Source: CAVRIA01 sp963721115 (lineage in GTDB: Bacteria; Desulfobacterota; Binatia; HRBIN30; CADEER01). Taken from it: a stretch of DNA of 64,000 nucleotides. The notes below the pieces were generated by a model. The model did not search any database, was not told where the DNA came from, and worked only from the letters and a program-made list of their open reading frames with translations. The position numbers and the translations under genes were made by a program. Shown here piece by piece: positions 9,297-20,132 of this stretch. Position 1 is the stretch's first letter; every line of letters begins with the position of its first letter. Location of the stretch: positions 62,001-126,000 of the forward strand of contig CAVRIA010000005.1 of NCBI GenBank assembly GCA_963721115.1, written 5' to 3'.

Positions 9297-9971
9297 TCAA
9301 GGGTCACGCCTTCCTTCCAGGATGCGGCGCACGCGCGCCACGACCGCGTCGATGCCCTCGTTCGTCGTGTCGACCAACAGCGCATCGGGCGCCGGGCGCA
9401 GAGGCGAATGTGCCCGCTCCTGATCGCGTCGATCGCGCTCGGCGATCTCGCGTGCCACGACCTCGACGCGGGCCGCATCGCCGCCCCCGCGGAGGTCCTC
9501 GCAGCGCCGCCTCGCCCGCTCCATCGGCGAGGCGGTAAGGTAGATCTTCACCTCGGCCTGCGGAAAGACAACCGTTCCGATGTCGCGTCCTTCCATCACC
9601 ACGCCCCCACCGGCGCCCATCTGGCGCTGCCGAGCCACCAGGCGCTCACGCACGGCGGGCACGACCGACACCTTGGAGGCCAGCTGGCCGGCCTCGCCGC
9701 TGCGGATCTCCCGCGACAGATCCCGGCCGTCGACCAGCGTGCGGATGCCTTGCGGTCCTTCTTCGAATGCGATGTGCAGATGGTCACAGAGCTCGCCGAG
9801 CGCCGACGGGTCACCGAGGTCGATGCCGCGCTCGGCAGCGAGCACGCCGACGACTCGATACATGGCTCCCGTATCAACGTAGCGGAACCCCAGCTCCTGT
9901 GCCAGTCGGCGGCTGACGGTGCTCTTGCCGGCCCCGGCCGGGCCGTCGATCGCTATCACCGGGTGCGTCAT
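9297..9971 (-). CDS. cmk: Cytidylate kinase
   Basis: Phosphorylates CMP/dCMP. The 224-residue protein from the ATG at 9971 begins MTHPVIAIDGPAGAGKST (P-loop), followed by FRYVDTGAMYRVV, the CMP-binding region found in bacterial Cmk. VVMEGRDIGTVVFP and REIAERDRRDQERAHSPLRP are also diagnostic. Length is normal. The ATG overlaps the aroA stop in an ATGA, so the two are translationally coupled. A second, unrelated CMP-kinase-like protein is encoded at 22282-22833. Confidence 0.95.
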   Translation of the reverse strand: MTHPVIAIDGPAGAGKSTVSRRLAQELGFRYVDTGAMYRVVGVLAAERGIDLGDPSALGELCDHLHIAFEEGPQGIRTLVDGRDLSREIRSGEAGQLASKVSVVPAVRERLVARQRQMGAGGGVVMEGRDIGTVVFPQAEVKIYLTASPMERARRRCEDLRGGGDAARVEVVAREIAERDRRDQERAHSPLRPAPDALLVDTTNEGIDAVVARVRRILEGRRDP

Positions 9972-11251
9972 CGTCGCAAGGCCTCCAAACGGTCGAAGTA
10001 ATCGGGGAACGTCTTGGCGACGCAGCCCGGATCGAGGATGCGCACGCCGGCGACGCGCAAACCGATCAGGGCGAAGCTCATGGCGATGCGGTGGTCGTCG
10101 TAGGTGTGGACTGCAGCGGGCACGACCCGCGACGGGTGCACCCGCAACCCATCCTCGAGCTCTTCGACCTCGACGCCGAGCCGCGCCAGCTCGGTCGCCA
10201 CCGCGTGCAGCCGGTCGCTCTCCTGCCAGCGGACGTGCGCGATGTTGCGCAGGCGCACCGGCGCATCGGCGAAGGGGCCGAGCGCCGCCAGGGTGGGAGC
10301 GGTATCGGACATGGCGTTGAGATCGACGTCGATCCCGCGCAGTCGCTCGGGGCCCGTCACCTCGATCGAGCCCTCTTCCCACCGTACCTGCGCCCCCATC
10401 TGCTCAAGCACGTCGGCAAAGCGAACGTCCCCTTGCAGGGAGCCGCGCCCCAATCCCTCGACGCGCACCCGTCCGCCCGTCAGCGCGGCAGCCGCGAGGA
10501 AGTAGTGCGCGCTCGAGGCGTCGGGCTCGATCGCGTACGTGCGCGCCCGGTAGCGCTGGCCGCTGCGCACCTGGAATTCGCGGTAGGCATCGCGCTCCAC
10601 CTCGACGCCGAAGGCCTTCATCACGCCGACGGTCATGTCGACGTAGGGCCGGGCGATCAAGGTCCCGCGCACACGGACGGTGACGTCGGTCCTCGCATAC
10701 GGCGCCACCTGCAGAACGGCGGACAGGAACTGGCTGCTGCGCCGGCCGTCCATCTCGGCCACACCGCCGCGCAGGCCGTCGGCGTTCACCAGCAACGGCG
10801 GGCACCCGTTTCGCTCCTCGCACGTCACGTCGGCGCCCAGCTGCGCCAGGCCGTCGACCAGATCCTGGATCGGCCGCTCGTGCATGCGCTCGCTGCCGCG
10901 CAGGCGATAGCGACCGCGCCCCAGACAGAGGGCGGCCGCCAGGAAGCGCATGGCGGTGCCGGCGTTGCCGACGTAGAGATCGCCCTCGTCCGCCGTCCAG
11001 GCGCCGCCGCGGCCCTCGACGCGCAGCCAGGAGCCGCCCTCGTCGGCATCCACCTCGACGCCGAGCCGGCGCAGGGCCTCGCCCATGTAGCGCGTATCGT
11101 CGCTCGACAGCGCTCTGTCGAGAATCGATCCTCCCTGTGCCAGCGCGGCCAGCAGCAGGGCGCGGTTGGTGATCGACTTCGAGCCCGGCACGCAGACAGC
11201 GGCGTCGGGCGGCCGCGCCAGCGGGCGAATCTCCAGCTCGGACGCACTCAC
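9968..11251 (-). CDS. aroA: 3-phosphoshikimate 1-carboxyvinyltransferase (EPSP synthase)
   Basis: Transfers enolpyruvate from PEP to shikimate-3-phosphate, the sixth step of the shikimate pathway. The 427-residue protein shows GSKSITNRALLLAALA near the N-terminus, LYVGNAGTAMRFLAAAL, and DHRIAMSFALIGLR near the C-terminus. Two inverse alpha/beta domains of normal size are present. It overlaps tyrA upstream (4 bases) and cmk downstream (ATGA), forming an aromatic amino acid run pheA-hisC-tyrA-aroA. The sequence around the PEP site suggests a class I-like enzyme, but no claim on glyphosate response is made. Confidence 0.96.
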   Translation of the reverse strand: MSASELEIRPLARPPDAAVCVPGSKSITNRALLLAALAQGGSILDRALSSDDTRYMGEALRRLGVEVDADEGGSWLRVEGRGGAWTADEGDLYVGNAGTAMRFLAAALCLGRGRYRLRGSERMHERPIQDLVDGLAQLGADVTCEERNGCPPLLVNADGLRGGVAEMDGRRSSQFLSAVLQVAPYARTDVTVRVRGTLIARPYVDMTVGVMKAFGVEVERDAYREFQVRSGQRYRARTYAIEPDASSAHYFLAAAALTGGRVRVEGLGRGSLQGDVRFADVLEQMGAQVRWEEGSIEVTGPERLRGIDVDLNAMSDTAPTLAALGPFADAPVRLRNIAHVRWQESDRLHAVATELARLGVEVEELEDGLRVHPSRVVPAAVHTYDDHRIAMSFALIGLRVAGVRILDPGCVAKTFPDYFDRLEALRR

Positions 11252-12105
11252 GCCGACGTCGCCTCCAGACGAGCACGGGCAGCGCGCGCCGCCTGCAGGA
11301 GCCGCAACAGAGCTTCCTCGTCTCCGACTTGGATGGCGGCGCGAAAGCGCTCCAGCTCGACCGCGAAGGCCCCGATCGCGTCATCGACGGCGCCTGCGTT
11401 GGCGAAGAAGATGTCGCGCCAGAGCTCGGGAGCGCTGGCGGCCACGCGCGTCACGTCGCGCAGGCTCGGGCCGGCGAGATGGAACAGCGCGCCGTCCGCT
11501 TCGTCGATGGCGTGCGCCAGCGCGTAGGCGAGGACGTGCACCAGGTGGCTGGTCCACGCCAGGGCGCGGTCGTGATCGGCGGGGCTCATCCGCTCGACCA
11601 CCGCGCCGACACCGCGCCACAGTGCCTCGACCCGCTCGAGCGCGTGCGGCATCGTGCGGGCGGTCGGCGTGAGCACGCAGCGGGCACCGCGGAAAAGGGT
11701 CGCGTCGGCGGCAGCCGCTCCCGCCAGCTCGTTGCCGGCGATCGGGTGGCCGCCGACGAAGGGGCGGTCCTCGGGGAGCACGGCCTCGACCTCCCGTACC
11801 ACCGATTCCTTGACGCTGCCGACGTCGGTGACCACGGTTCCGGGCCGCAGGTAGGGGAGAAGCCCGCGCACCACCGCGGCGGTGCTGCGCACCGGCACCG
11901 CGACGACGACGAGATCGACCGGCCCGACGGCGGCCGGATCGCGGGTCGCCCGATCGACGATCCCCCGCCGCAGCGCCGTGTCCAGGTTGGTCTGGCCGCG
12001 CCCGATGCCGGTCACGTCGCCGATCAGTCCCGCCGCGCGCGCGGCGAGCGCCAGGGAGCCTCCGATCAGGCCGACCCCGACGACGGCGGCGCGCTCGAAG
12101 AGCAC
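11248..12105 (-). CDS. tyrA: Prephenate dehydrogenase
   Basis: NAD(P)-dependent enzyme converting prephenate to 4-hydroxyphenylpyruvate for tyrosine. I choose the GTG at 12105, two bases after the hisC stop, because the Rossmann start follows at once: MLFERAAVVGVGLIGGSLAL (GxGxxG). Further motifs are VGSVKESVV, FVGGHPIAGNE and MSPADHDRALAWTSHLVHVL, which holds the conserved prephenate-binding His. 285 residues, normal for a monofunctional TyrA without an ACT or chorismate mutase domain; the mutase comes from pheA. A longer open frame extends into hisC but is antisense-like noise. Confidence 0.93.
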   Translation of the reverse strand: MLFERAAVVGVGLIGGSLALAARAAGLIGDVTGIGRGQTNLDTALRRGIVDRATRDPAAVGPVDLVVVAVPVRSTAAVVRGLLPYLRPGTVVTDVGSVKESVVREVEAVLPEDRPFVGGHPIAGNELAGAAAADATLFRGARCVLTPTARTMPHALERVEALWRGVGAVVERMSPADHDRALAWTSHLVHVLAYALAHAIDEADGALFHLAGPSLRDVTRVAASAPELWRDIFFANAGAVDDAIGAFAVELERFRAAIQVGDEEALLRLLQAARAARARLEATSA

Positions 12106-12107
12106 GC

Positions 12108-13214
12108 TCAGATCACCTCCCTGGAACGCAGAACGTCGGTCAGCGCCCCGATCAGGCGTTCGTTCTCCTCCGGCAAGCCGACCGAGATCCGCACGTGCTC
12201 GGGAAAACCGTAGACCGGAACCGGCCGTACGATGACGCCGCGGCGCAGCAGCGCCTCGTAGACGCGCGCGGCGTTGCCGACGCGGACGAGAATGAAGTTG
12301 GCCCAGCTGGGGACGTAGTCCAGTCCCAGGCGCTCGAACGCGTCCTTGAGAAGGGCCATGCCCCGGCGATTGACGCGGCGCGTGTGCTCGACGTGCTCGG
12401 CGTCCTCCAGCGCGGCCAGCGCCGCCGTCTGGGCGAGGGTGTTGACGTTGAACGGCGCCCGCAGGCGGTTCATGACGTCGATCAGCTCCGGATGCCCCAT
12501 GCCGTAGCCGACGCGCAGGCCGGCCAGACCGTAGATCTTGGAAAACGTGCGCAGCACGAGGATCGGCTGCTCGCGCCGCAGGTCGGCGAGGGAGTCGGGA
12601 TAGCCGGGGTCGTCGACGTACTCCGCGTAGGCCTCGTCCATGACCACCAGGACGTCGGCCGGCAGCGCAGCCAGGAACTCCTCCCACTGGTCGCGGAAGA
12701 AGATCGTTCCCGTCGGGTTGTTCGGGTTGGCGAGAAACACCATGCGCGTCGCCGGCGTGACGGCCTCGGCCATCGCCTCGAGATCGTGCGTGAAGTTGCG
12801 CAGAGGCACACACACGCTGCGTCCGCCCTGCGCTTGCACGAGCATCCGATAGATCACGAACGCCTGGTCGGCCATCACCGCTTCCTCGCCGGCGCGCAGG
12901 AAGGTGCGCACGGCGAGCTCGATGATCTCGTTCGACCCGTTGCCGATCAGCAGCGCCTCGGGCGACAGGCCGAGCTGCTTGGCGAGCGCCCGCTTGAGGT
13001 GGAAGCAGCTGCCGTCCGGGTAGCGGTGCACCTCGCCCAGCGCCGCGCGCATGGCGGCCAGCGCCTTGGGCGACGGCCCGAGCGGGTTCTCGTTCGAGGC
13101 CAGCTTGATCGAGTCGACCACCCCGTACTCGCGTTCGAGCTCGTCGATCGGCTTGCCCGGAGGGTAGGGCTCCAGTCCATGCAGCCAGGGAGGAACCAGG
13201 GTCTTAAGGTTCAT
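12108..13214 (-). CDS. hisC: Histidinol-phosphate/aromatic aminotransferase
   Basis: Class I/II PLP aminotransferase of 368 residues from the ATG at 13214. Motifs: LASNENPLGPSPKAL (substrate/PLP pocket), VFLANPNNPTGT, VVMDEAYAEY, and RTFSKIYGLAGLRVGYGMG with the Schiff-base lysine in the TFSK stretch. The family is named for histidinol-phosphate transamination, but its place between pheA and tyrA suggests it also or mainly transaminates phenylpyruvate and hydroxyphenylpyruvate. The start codon lies 11 bases inside the end of pheA, so the genes are coupled. Confidence 0.92.
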   Translation of the reverse strand: MNLKTLVPPWLHGLEPYPPGKPIDELEREYGVVDSIKLASNENPLGPSPKALAAMRAALGEVHRYPDGSCFHLKRALAKQLGLSPEALLIGNGSNEIIELAVRTFLRAGEEAVMADQAFVIYRMLVQAQGGRSVCVPLRNFTHDLEAMAEAVTPATRMVFLANPNNPTGTIFFRDQWEEFLAALPADVLVVMDEAYAEYVDDPGYPDSLADLRREQPILVLRTFSKIYGLAGLRVGYGMGHPELIDVMNRLRAPFNVNTLAQTAALAALEDAEHVEHTRRVNRRGMALLKDAFERLGLDYVPSWANFILVRVGNAARVYEALLRRGVIVRPVPVYGFPEHVRISVGLPEENERLIGALTDVLRSREVI

Positions 13215-14394
13215 GTCGGTCCTCGTCTTCCGCCCAGTGCCAGGCCGGGTACGATCCCAGTACTTTGACGAACTGGGCACGCTGCCGCAACGCGTCCAGC
13301 GCCTTCGCCATCGACGGTTCGCCGGTGTGGCCGGCCAGGTCGAGGAAGAAGACGTACTCCCAGGCCCGTCCCTTCAGTGGACGGGACTCGATGGTGCTGA
13401 GGTTGATCTTCTCCTTCGCGAACACCTCGAGGACGCCGTACAGGGCACCCGCCTGATGCGGCACGGCGAAGAGGACCGACGTCTTGTCGTCTCCGGTCGG
13501 CGCGCCGTCTCCGTCGCCGCTGATCACCAGGAAGCGCGTGACGTTGTTGGGCAGGTCCTGGATGCTGGTGGCGATCACCGACAAGCCGTAGCGCTCGGCC
13601 GCCTGCCGGCTGGCGATCGCCCCCGTCCCCGCCTGCTGCGCGGCCGTCGCGGCGGCGACGGCATTGCTCGCCACCTCCTCGAGCGGCACCCCCGGATAGT
13701 GCTGAGAGAGCCAGGTGCGACACTGGGCCAGGGACTGCGGATGCGAGACGATGCGCCGCAGGCGTCGCGGCCGCGCCTCGCGCGCCAGCAGGCAGTGATC
13801 GATGCGCAGCACGACCTCGGCCTTGATGGTGAGCGGAGAGGAGACGAAGCGGTCCAGCGTCTGCGCCACGACGCCTTCCGTCGAGTTCTCGACCGGCACC
13901 ACACCGTAGTCGGTCCGGCCGCGCTCCACCTCGTCGAACACGGCGTCGATCGACGCGAACGGATGCAGCTCGGCCCCCGATCCGAACTGCGTCTTCGCCG
14001 CCTGCTGGGAGTAGGTACCGACCGGCCCGAGGAAGGCGATCCGCAGCGGCTGCTCGAGGGACAGGCAGCTGGAGATGATCTCGCGGTAGATGGCGCGCAC
14101 GTGGTCGGGCTTGAGCGGTCCCCGGTTGAGCCGCGTCAGGCGGCGGAAGATGCGCTTCTCGCGCTGCGGAACGTAGGTGGCGCCGCCCTGCCCGCTCTTG
14201 CGGTGCCCGACGGCGATGGCCAGCCGTGCCCGCCGGTTCAGCAGGGCGAGCACGCGCTCGTCGATGCGGTCGATGTCGGAGCGCAAGGAGTCGATGGAGG
14301 CGACGCGAGACGGGCGAGCCTCCCCCGATCGCCCCGGTCGGGCGGCGGCGCGCGAAGGCGACGCGCGCCGGTGGTCACGTTTGGACGCTGCCAT
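13204..14394 (-). CDS. pheA: Bifunctional chorismate mutase/prephenate dehydratase
   Basis: P-protein of 396 residues for phenylalanine synthesis. After a basic, Ala/Arg-rich N-terminal extension of about 30 residues comes an AroQ-type mutase domain (SDIDRIDERVLALLNRRA). Then follows prephenate dehydratase (LGPVGTYSQQAA, VVPVENSTEGVV, and NNVTRFLVI with the catalytic Thr-Arg-Phe). The C-terminal ACT domain has the regulatory ESRPLKG motif, so phenylalanine feedback is likely. The N-terminal extension may be an over-long start, since internal GTG and ATG codons exist before the mutase helix. First of the pheA-hisC-tyrA-aroA-cmk-rpsA run. Confidence 0.95.
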   Translation of the reverse strand: MAASKRDHRRASPSRAAARPGRSGEARPSRVASIDSLRSDIDRIDERVLALLNRRARLAIAVGHRKSGQGGATYVPQREKRIFRRLTRLNRGPLKPDHVRAIYREIISSCLSLEQPLRIAFLGPVGTYSQQAAKTQFGSGAELHPFASIDAVFDEVERGRTDYGVVPVENSTEGVVAQTLDRFVSSPLTIKAEVVLRIDHCLLAREARPRRLRRIVSHPQSLAQCRTWLSQHYPGVPLEEVASNAVAAATAAQQAGTGAIASRQAAERYGLSVIATSIQDLPNNVTRFLVISGDGDGAPTGDDKTSVLFAVPHQAGALYGVLEVFAKEKINLSTIESRPLKGRAWEYVFFLDLAGHTGEPSMAKALDALRQRAQFVKVLGSYPAWHWAEDEDRHEP

Positions 14395-14476
14395 GGGTTC
14401 GGTTCGACCGGATGCCGTCAGCTAGCGTAAGGCCGCCGCGATTGCAACGACCGGCAGACGCGCGTTCGCGTCGCGT

Positions 14477-15388
14477 TCAGGCCATGTCCAGAGCGACGAG
14501 GAGTCGCTCCGGTTCGATCGCCGAGGCGTCGAACCAGCGCACGCTCGGATCGGCTCGAAACCAGGTGAGCTGGCGTTTGGCGAGCCTGCGGGTGGCGAGC
14601 GCCATGTCGGCGATCGCCTGCTCGAGCTCGCTCTCCCCCCGCAGGTAGGCGCCGATCTCCCGGTAGCCGATGCTGCGCAGCGGCTCGAGGTCGGACGTGT
14701 AACCGCGCCGCCACAGCCGCGCCACCTCCTCGACCAGCCCGGCCTCCACCATCGAACGGCAGCGCCGATCGAGGCGCTCGTACAGGGCCGTCCGCGGCAT
14801 CGTCAGCCCGACCGTCGGGAAGTGGAGCTCGGGCTCCCGAAAGCCGTGTGCGTTCTGCCACGCGCTCAGCGGTCTGCCGGTCAGCTCGTACACTTCGAGG
14901 GCGCGAACGAGACGCACCCGGTCGTGGGGATGGAGACGGTCGGCGGCGGCGGGGTCCACCCGCCGCAGGCGCTCGTGCAAGATCCCCGCGCGCCGGTCCT
15001 CCTGCGCGGCCAGGCGCGCGCGCAGCGCATTGTCGCGGGGGGGCCCGGGGAAGAGACCGTAGCGCAGTACCTTCAGATAGAGCCCCGTCCCGCCGACCAG
15101 GAGGACGCGCCGCCCGCGGCCTTCGATCTCCGCGATGGCGGCGAGCGCCAGCTCGCGGTACCGTGCGCAGTCGAAGGAGGCGTCGGGCTCGACGACGTCG
15201 AAGAGATGATGCGGCACGGCCGCGCGCTGCTCCGGCGTCGGCTTGGCGCTGCCGATATCGAGGCCGCGATAGACCTGACGCGAATCGGCATTGACGATCT
15301 CGGCATCCCAGAGGCGCGCCAGCGCCAAGGCCAGCTCGGTCTTGCCGGTTCCCGTCGGTCCGGCGACGGCGAGTATCGGGGAATTCAT
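14477..15388 (-). CDS. miaA: tRNA dimethylallyltransferase
   Basis: Adds the isopentenyl group to A37 of tRNAs that read UNN codons. The 303-residue protein from the ATG at 15388 begins MNSPILAVAGPTGTGKTELA (P-loop). It continues with NADSRQVYRGLDIGSAKPT (tRNA/DMAPP site), HHLFDVVEPD and GGTGLYLKVL. The C-terminus ends with TRRLAKRQLTWFR, the usual tRNA-binding motif. It follows mutL after 55 bases, matching the common mutL-miaA pairing. Confidence 0.96.
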   Translation of the reverse strand: MNSPILAVAGPTGTGKTELALALARLWDAEIVNADSRQVYRGLDIGSAKPTPEQRAAVPHHLFDVVEPDASFDCARYRELALAAIAEIEGRGRRVLLVGGTGLYLKVLRYGLFPGPPRDNALRARLAAQEDRRAGILHERLRRVDPAAADRLHPHDRVRLVRALEVYELTGRPLSAWQNAHGFREPELHFPTVGLTMPRTALYERLDRRCRSMVEAGLVEEVARLWRRGYTSDLEPLRSIGYREIGAYLRGESELEQAIADMALATRRLAKRQLTWFRADPSVRWFDASAIEPERLLVALDMA

Positions 15389-15443
15389 GAATGATCCGGG
15401 CCCGCCCGCGGCCGGGGGCCGTGCGGCGAGCGCGCGGCCGCCT

Positions 15444-17250
<1,807 letters not shown>

Positions 17251-17254
<4 letters not shown>

Positions 17255-18618
17255 ACGACGTACTGAGCCAACTTGCCCCGCAGCCACCCCTCCACCTCCG
17301 CGGCTCGATCCTCCCACCCTTTGCGTCCAGCCAGTCCGTACGTCAACCGCTTGCTCTCCTCGACCGCGGGCTGGTCGAGCGGGTTGACGCGGTGCAGCTC
17401 TCCCGCGAACAGCGTCGCCGCCTCGAACAGGAAGAAGAGCTGGCCGAGCGTGAAGGCGTTGACCTGGGGCAGGGTCAGGGTCATCACCATGCGCCGCGAC
17501 TTCTGCAGCGCCAGCTCGGTGGCTCTCTGCTCCATGTTGAGGAGCGCGCCCAGCCCGTTGCCACCCAGATAGCCGACACCCTCGAGATCGGCGTATCCGG
17601 CCGGAACTTCGATCTCGCGCCCGTGGTCCTCGACGCGCACCAGGATCACGACCTTGTCGGCCGGTCCCTCCAGGTAGAGCTGGAGCTGCGAGTGCTGATC
17701 GGTGGCGCCGAGCGCCGCCTGCGGGGTCTGCCCCGCGTGTACCGCGTTGCCATCCCGATCGACGGCCTTCCCCAGACTCTCCGCCCACACCAACGAGAAC
17801 CACGCACAGAGCTGTTGAAGCCGATCGCTGTAGGGCATCAACACCACGACGTTGCGCCGCTTGCGGGTCTCGGCCAGATAGAGCAGCGCGCCCAGCAGGT
17901 GGGCCGGGTTCTCCCAGAGGGACGGCGATTGCGTGCGCGAATCCATCCAGGCCGCGCCGGCGAGGAGGTCCTCGATTCGGATTCCCGCCACCGCACTGGG
18001 GAACAAGCCGGCGGCGCTGAGCACGGAGAAGCGGCCGCCCACGCCGGCCGGGACCACCAGATCCCGGAAACCCTCGTCGTTCACGATCTGGCGCAGGTAA
18101 CCCGTCTCGGCATCGGTGGTGATCACGACCCGCTGCTTGTAGTCGATGGCTCCCAGGGCGCGCAGCAGACGGTCGCGGACGATCAGGAACTGCGCCATGG
18201 TCTCCGCCGTCTCGCCGGACTTGCTGATGACGTTGAAGACCGTCTGGCTCAGGTCGAGACCGTCGAGCAGACGCCCGAAGCTCCAGGGATCGATGTTGTC
18301 GGCGACGACGACGCGCACCCGTTCGTCACCGAGAGCGCTGACGACCGCGCGGGTGCCGAGCGCCGAGCCGCCGATGCCGAGGACGACCAGGGTTTCGGCC
18401 GTCTCGCGCACCTCGTCCGCCAGGGCGGCGATCGGCTTCAGCGCGTCGGTCTGCTGCGGCAGGTCGAGGAAGGCCAGCTCGCCGGCGTCGCGCCGCGCCC
18501 GCTGGTCCCCGAAGATCTCCGCCGCGCGCGACGCCAGCGCCTCCACTGCTCCGCGACCGAGTCCTTCGTCGCCAATGGCCTCCGACATCATGCCATTGAC
18601 ATCCAGGCGCACGGTCAT
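17251..18618 (-). CDS. pgi: Glucose-6-phosphate isomerase
   Basis: Interconverts glucose-6-phosphate and fructose-6-phosphate. From the ATG at 18618 (preceded by GGGAG) the protein is 455 residues. Motifs: VVLGIGGSALGTRAV, VISKSGETAETM (phosphosugar-binding SIS core), GNGLGALLNMEQRATE and LGQLFFLFEAATLFAGEL. The open frame continues 25 codons upstream (ATG at 18654 possible), but that part is low in family-like sequence. The length fits the shorter SIS-type Pgi seen in many deltaproteobacterial-type genomes. First gene of the long minus-strand run; its stop overlaps the mutL start. Confidence 0.93.
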
Positions 18619-18788
18619 CGACTCCCGCGCCGCCCGACGGCGATAGTCAGGCATGTGCCGCTTCCTAACACCGGCCCATGGCCAATACAACACGCCGCAA
18701 CCGTCCCTTGACGAGGCACCGCCCGCGCCCGGCGTCGGCGCTTCCCGGCACTTGATCGGCGTTCGAGCATGCGGGATGCTCGCCGCCG

Positions 18789-19280
18789 ATGCGCAAGATT
18801 CTCGCCCCGAGCGCGCTGAAGCGCCGCCTCGCCGCGTTGCGGCGGCAGGGCAAGCGCATCGTCTTCACCAACGGCTGCTTCGAGCTGATCCACCCCGGAC
18901 ACGTTCGCTATCTCGCCGCCGCGCGGCGCCTGGGCGACGTCCTCGTGGTCGGCCTCAACAGCGACCGCTCGGTACGCCGGCTGGAAAAGGCCCCGGATCG
19001 CCCCCTGGTGCGCGAGAGCGACCGTGCCGAAGTGCTGGCGGCGCTGGAGGCGGTCGACTACGTGACGTTGTTCGACGAGGACACCCCGCTGCAGCTCATT
19101 CGGCTCCTGCAGCCGGACGTTCTTGTGAAGGGTGGCGACTGGGCGCCGGACCGCATCGTCGGCGCCGACGTGGTGCGGGCGCGCGGCGGCTCGGTTCGCT
19201 CGCTTCCGTACGCCGAGGGGTACTCCACCACGCGGCTCGTCCGCCGCATTCGCGGCCGCGCCGCGGGCAGAGGAAAGTGA
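18789..19280 (+). CDS. hldE2: D-glycero-beta-D-manno-heptose 1-phosphate adenylyltransferase
   Basis: Cytidylyltransferase-fold enzyme of 163 residues that makes ADP-heptose for the LPS inner core. It shows IVFTNGCFELIHPGHVRYL, the HxGH-type nucleotide-binding motif, and the C-terminal YSTTRLVRRIRG that is common to RfaE domain II. In E. coli this is fused to the kinase; here the kinase is separate (23810-24838). It is divergent from pgi, with 170 bases between them holding the promoter region of both. Confidence 0.93.
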   Translation: MRKILAPSALKRRLAALRRQGKRIVFTNGCFELIHPGHVRYLAAARRLGDVLVVGLNSDRSVRRLEKAPDRPLVRESDRAEVLAALEAVDYVTLFDEDTPLQLIRLLQPDVLVKGGDWAPDRIVGADVVRARGGSVRSLPYAEGYSTTRLVRRIRGRAAGRGK

Positions 19281-19288
19281 AGCCCCCT

Positions 19289-19316
19289 GGTGCCGTCCGA
19301 AGTTGAGGACGGCACC
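19289..19316 (+). terminator. Strong hairpin after hldE2
   Basis: GGTGCCGTCC and GGACGGCACC form a perfect 10-bp stem with an 8-base loop, 8 bases after the hldE2 stop. No T-run follows. It could be a weak terminator or the first element of a structured rpmB leader. Confidence 0.5.
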
Positions 19317-19332
19317 AAGCGTCGGTACTGTC

Positions 19333-19424
19333 CTACTGGTCAGTAGCAAGCCTCTCCACGCGTTGCGTGCCAACGGCACCTGTGGTAGCAGGGGAGATTC
19401 ACATCTTCGCACTGGGGTGCGAAG
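19333..19424 (+). promoter_or_regulatory. Hairpin-rich leader upstream of rpmB
   Basis: Three more inverted repeats lie between hldE2 and rpmB: CTACTG/CAGTAG at 19333-19346, GTGCC/GGCAC at 19367-19379, and CTTCGCAC/GTGCGAAG at 19405-19424 (8-bp stem, tetraloop TGGG). The density suggests a structured 5' leader, perhaps an autoregulatory ribosomal-protein leader. No known leader family could be recognised by eye. Confidence 0.35.
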
Positions 19425-19479
19425 CGGAGGCCTGCCGGGAAGCGGCCCCGCCCTTCAATTCAACGATGGGAGTTTCGAC

Positions 19480-19671
19480 ATGGCCAGAGTCTGCGAGCTG
19501 TGCGGCAAGGGCCCGACGGTGGGAAACAACGTGAGCCACGCCAACAATCGCTCCAAGCGGCGCTGGAAGCCGAATTTGCAGCCGGTGCGGGCCAGTCTGA
19601 ATGGAACCGTGCGTCGCATCCTCGCCTGTACGCGCTGCATCCGCAGCGGCAAAGTGGCCAAGGCGGCGTGA
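19480..19671 (+). CDS. rpmB: 50S ribosomal protein L28
   Basis: 63-residue L28 starting MARVCELCGKGPTVGNNVSH. It keeps the pair C5/C8 (CELC) and the pair near the C-terminus (CTRC), so it is the zinc-binding form of L28. RRWKPNLQPVR is the typical rRNA-binding core. The hairpin-rich leader directly upstream may control it. A longer frame upstream of the ATG is not conserved. Confidence 0.96.
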   Translation: MARVCELCGKGPTVGNNVSHANNRSKRRWKPNLQPVRASLNGTVRRILACTRCIRSGKVAKAA

Positions 19672-19729
19672 GCCGCGCCATTTCAGCTCGGGCCGGACGC
19701 CGGCGCGGCCGGTGCCGGACGGGTTCGTC

Positions 19730-20113
19730 ATGAGCAAGCAGGCCGTCCGCAGCGAGGCGGCGCCGCAGGCGATCGGCCCGTACAGCCAGGCCGTTCGCAG
19801 CGGCTCTCTCGTCTTCCTCTCGGGGCAGATCGGGCTCGATCCGAACGGCGGCGATCTCGTCCCGGGCGGCACGGTCGCCGAGGCCGAGCGGGCCCTTCTC
19901 AACCTGGAGGCGGTTCTCGCCGCCGCCGGGCTCGGCTTCGACGATGTCGTGCGGGTCACCATCTATCTCGTCGACCTCGCCGACTTCGCCGCCGTCAACG
20001 ACGTCTACGGCCGCCACCTGCGCTCGCCGTACCCCGCCCGGGCGACGGTCGGAGTCTCCTCGCTGCCGCGCGGCGCCCGCGTCGAAATCGACGCCATCGC
20101 GGTCGCGAGCTAG
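19730..20113 (+). CDS. ridA: RidA family enamine/imine deaminase
   Basis: 127-residue protein that hydrolyses reactive 2-aminoacrylate and related imines formed by PLP enzymes. It begins MSKQAVRSEAAPQAIGPYSQ and contains LVFLSGQIGLDP. Near the C-terminus is PARATVGVSSLPRGARVEID with the catalytic Arg of the RidA subgroup. It lies 58 bases downstream of rpmB, and its stop faces the end of rel/spoT 19 bases away; the ridA-rel neighbourhood is widespread. Confidence 0.94.
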   Translation: MSKQAVRSEAAPQAIGPYSQAVRSGSLVFLSGQIGLDPNGGDLVPGGTVAEAERALLNLEAVLAAAGLGFDDVVRVTIYLVDLADFAAVNDVYGRHLRSPYPARATVGVSSLPRGARVEIDAIAVAS

Positions 20114-20132
20114 CCCGCGGGAGCCGCGCCGA

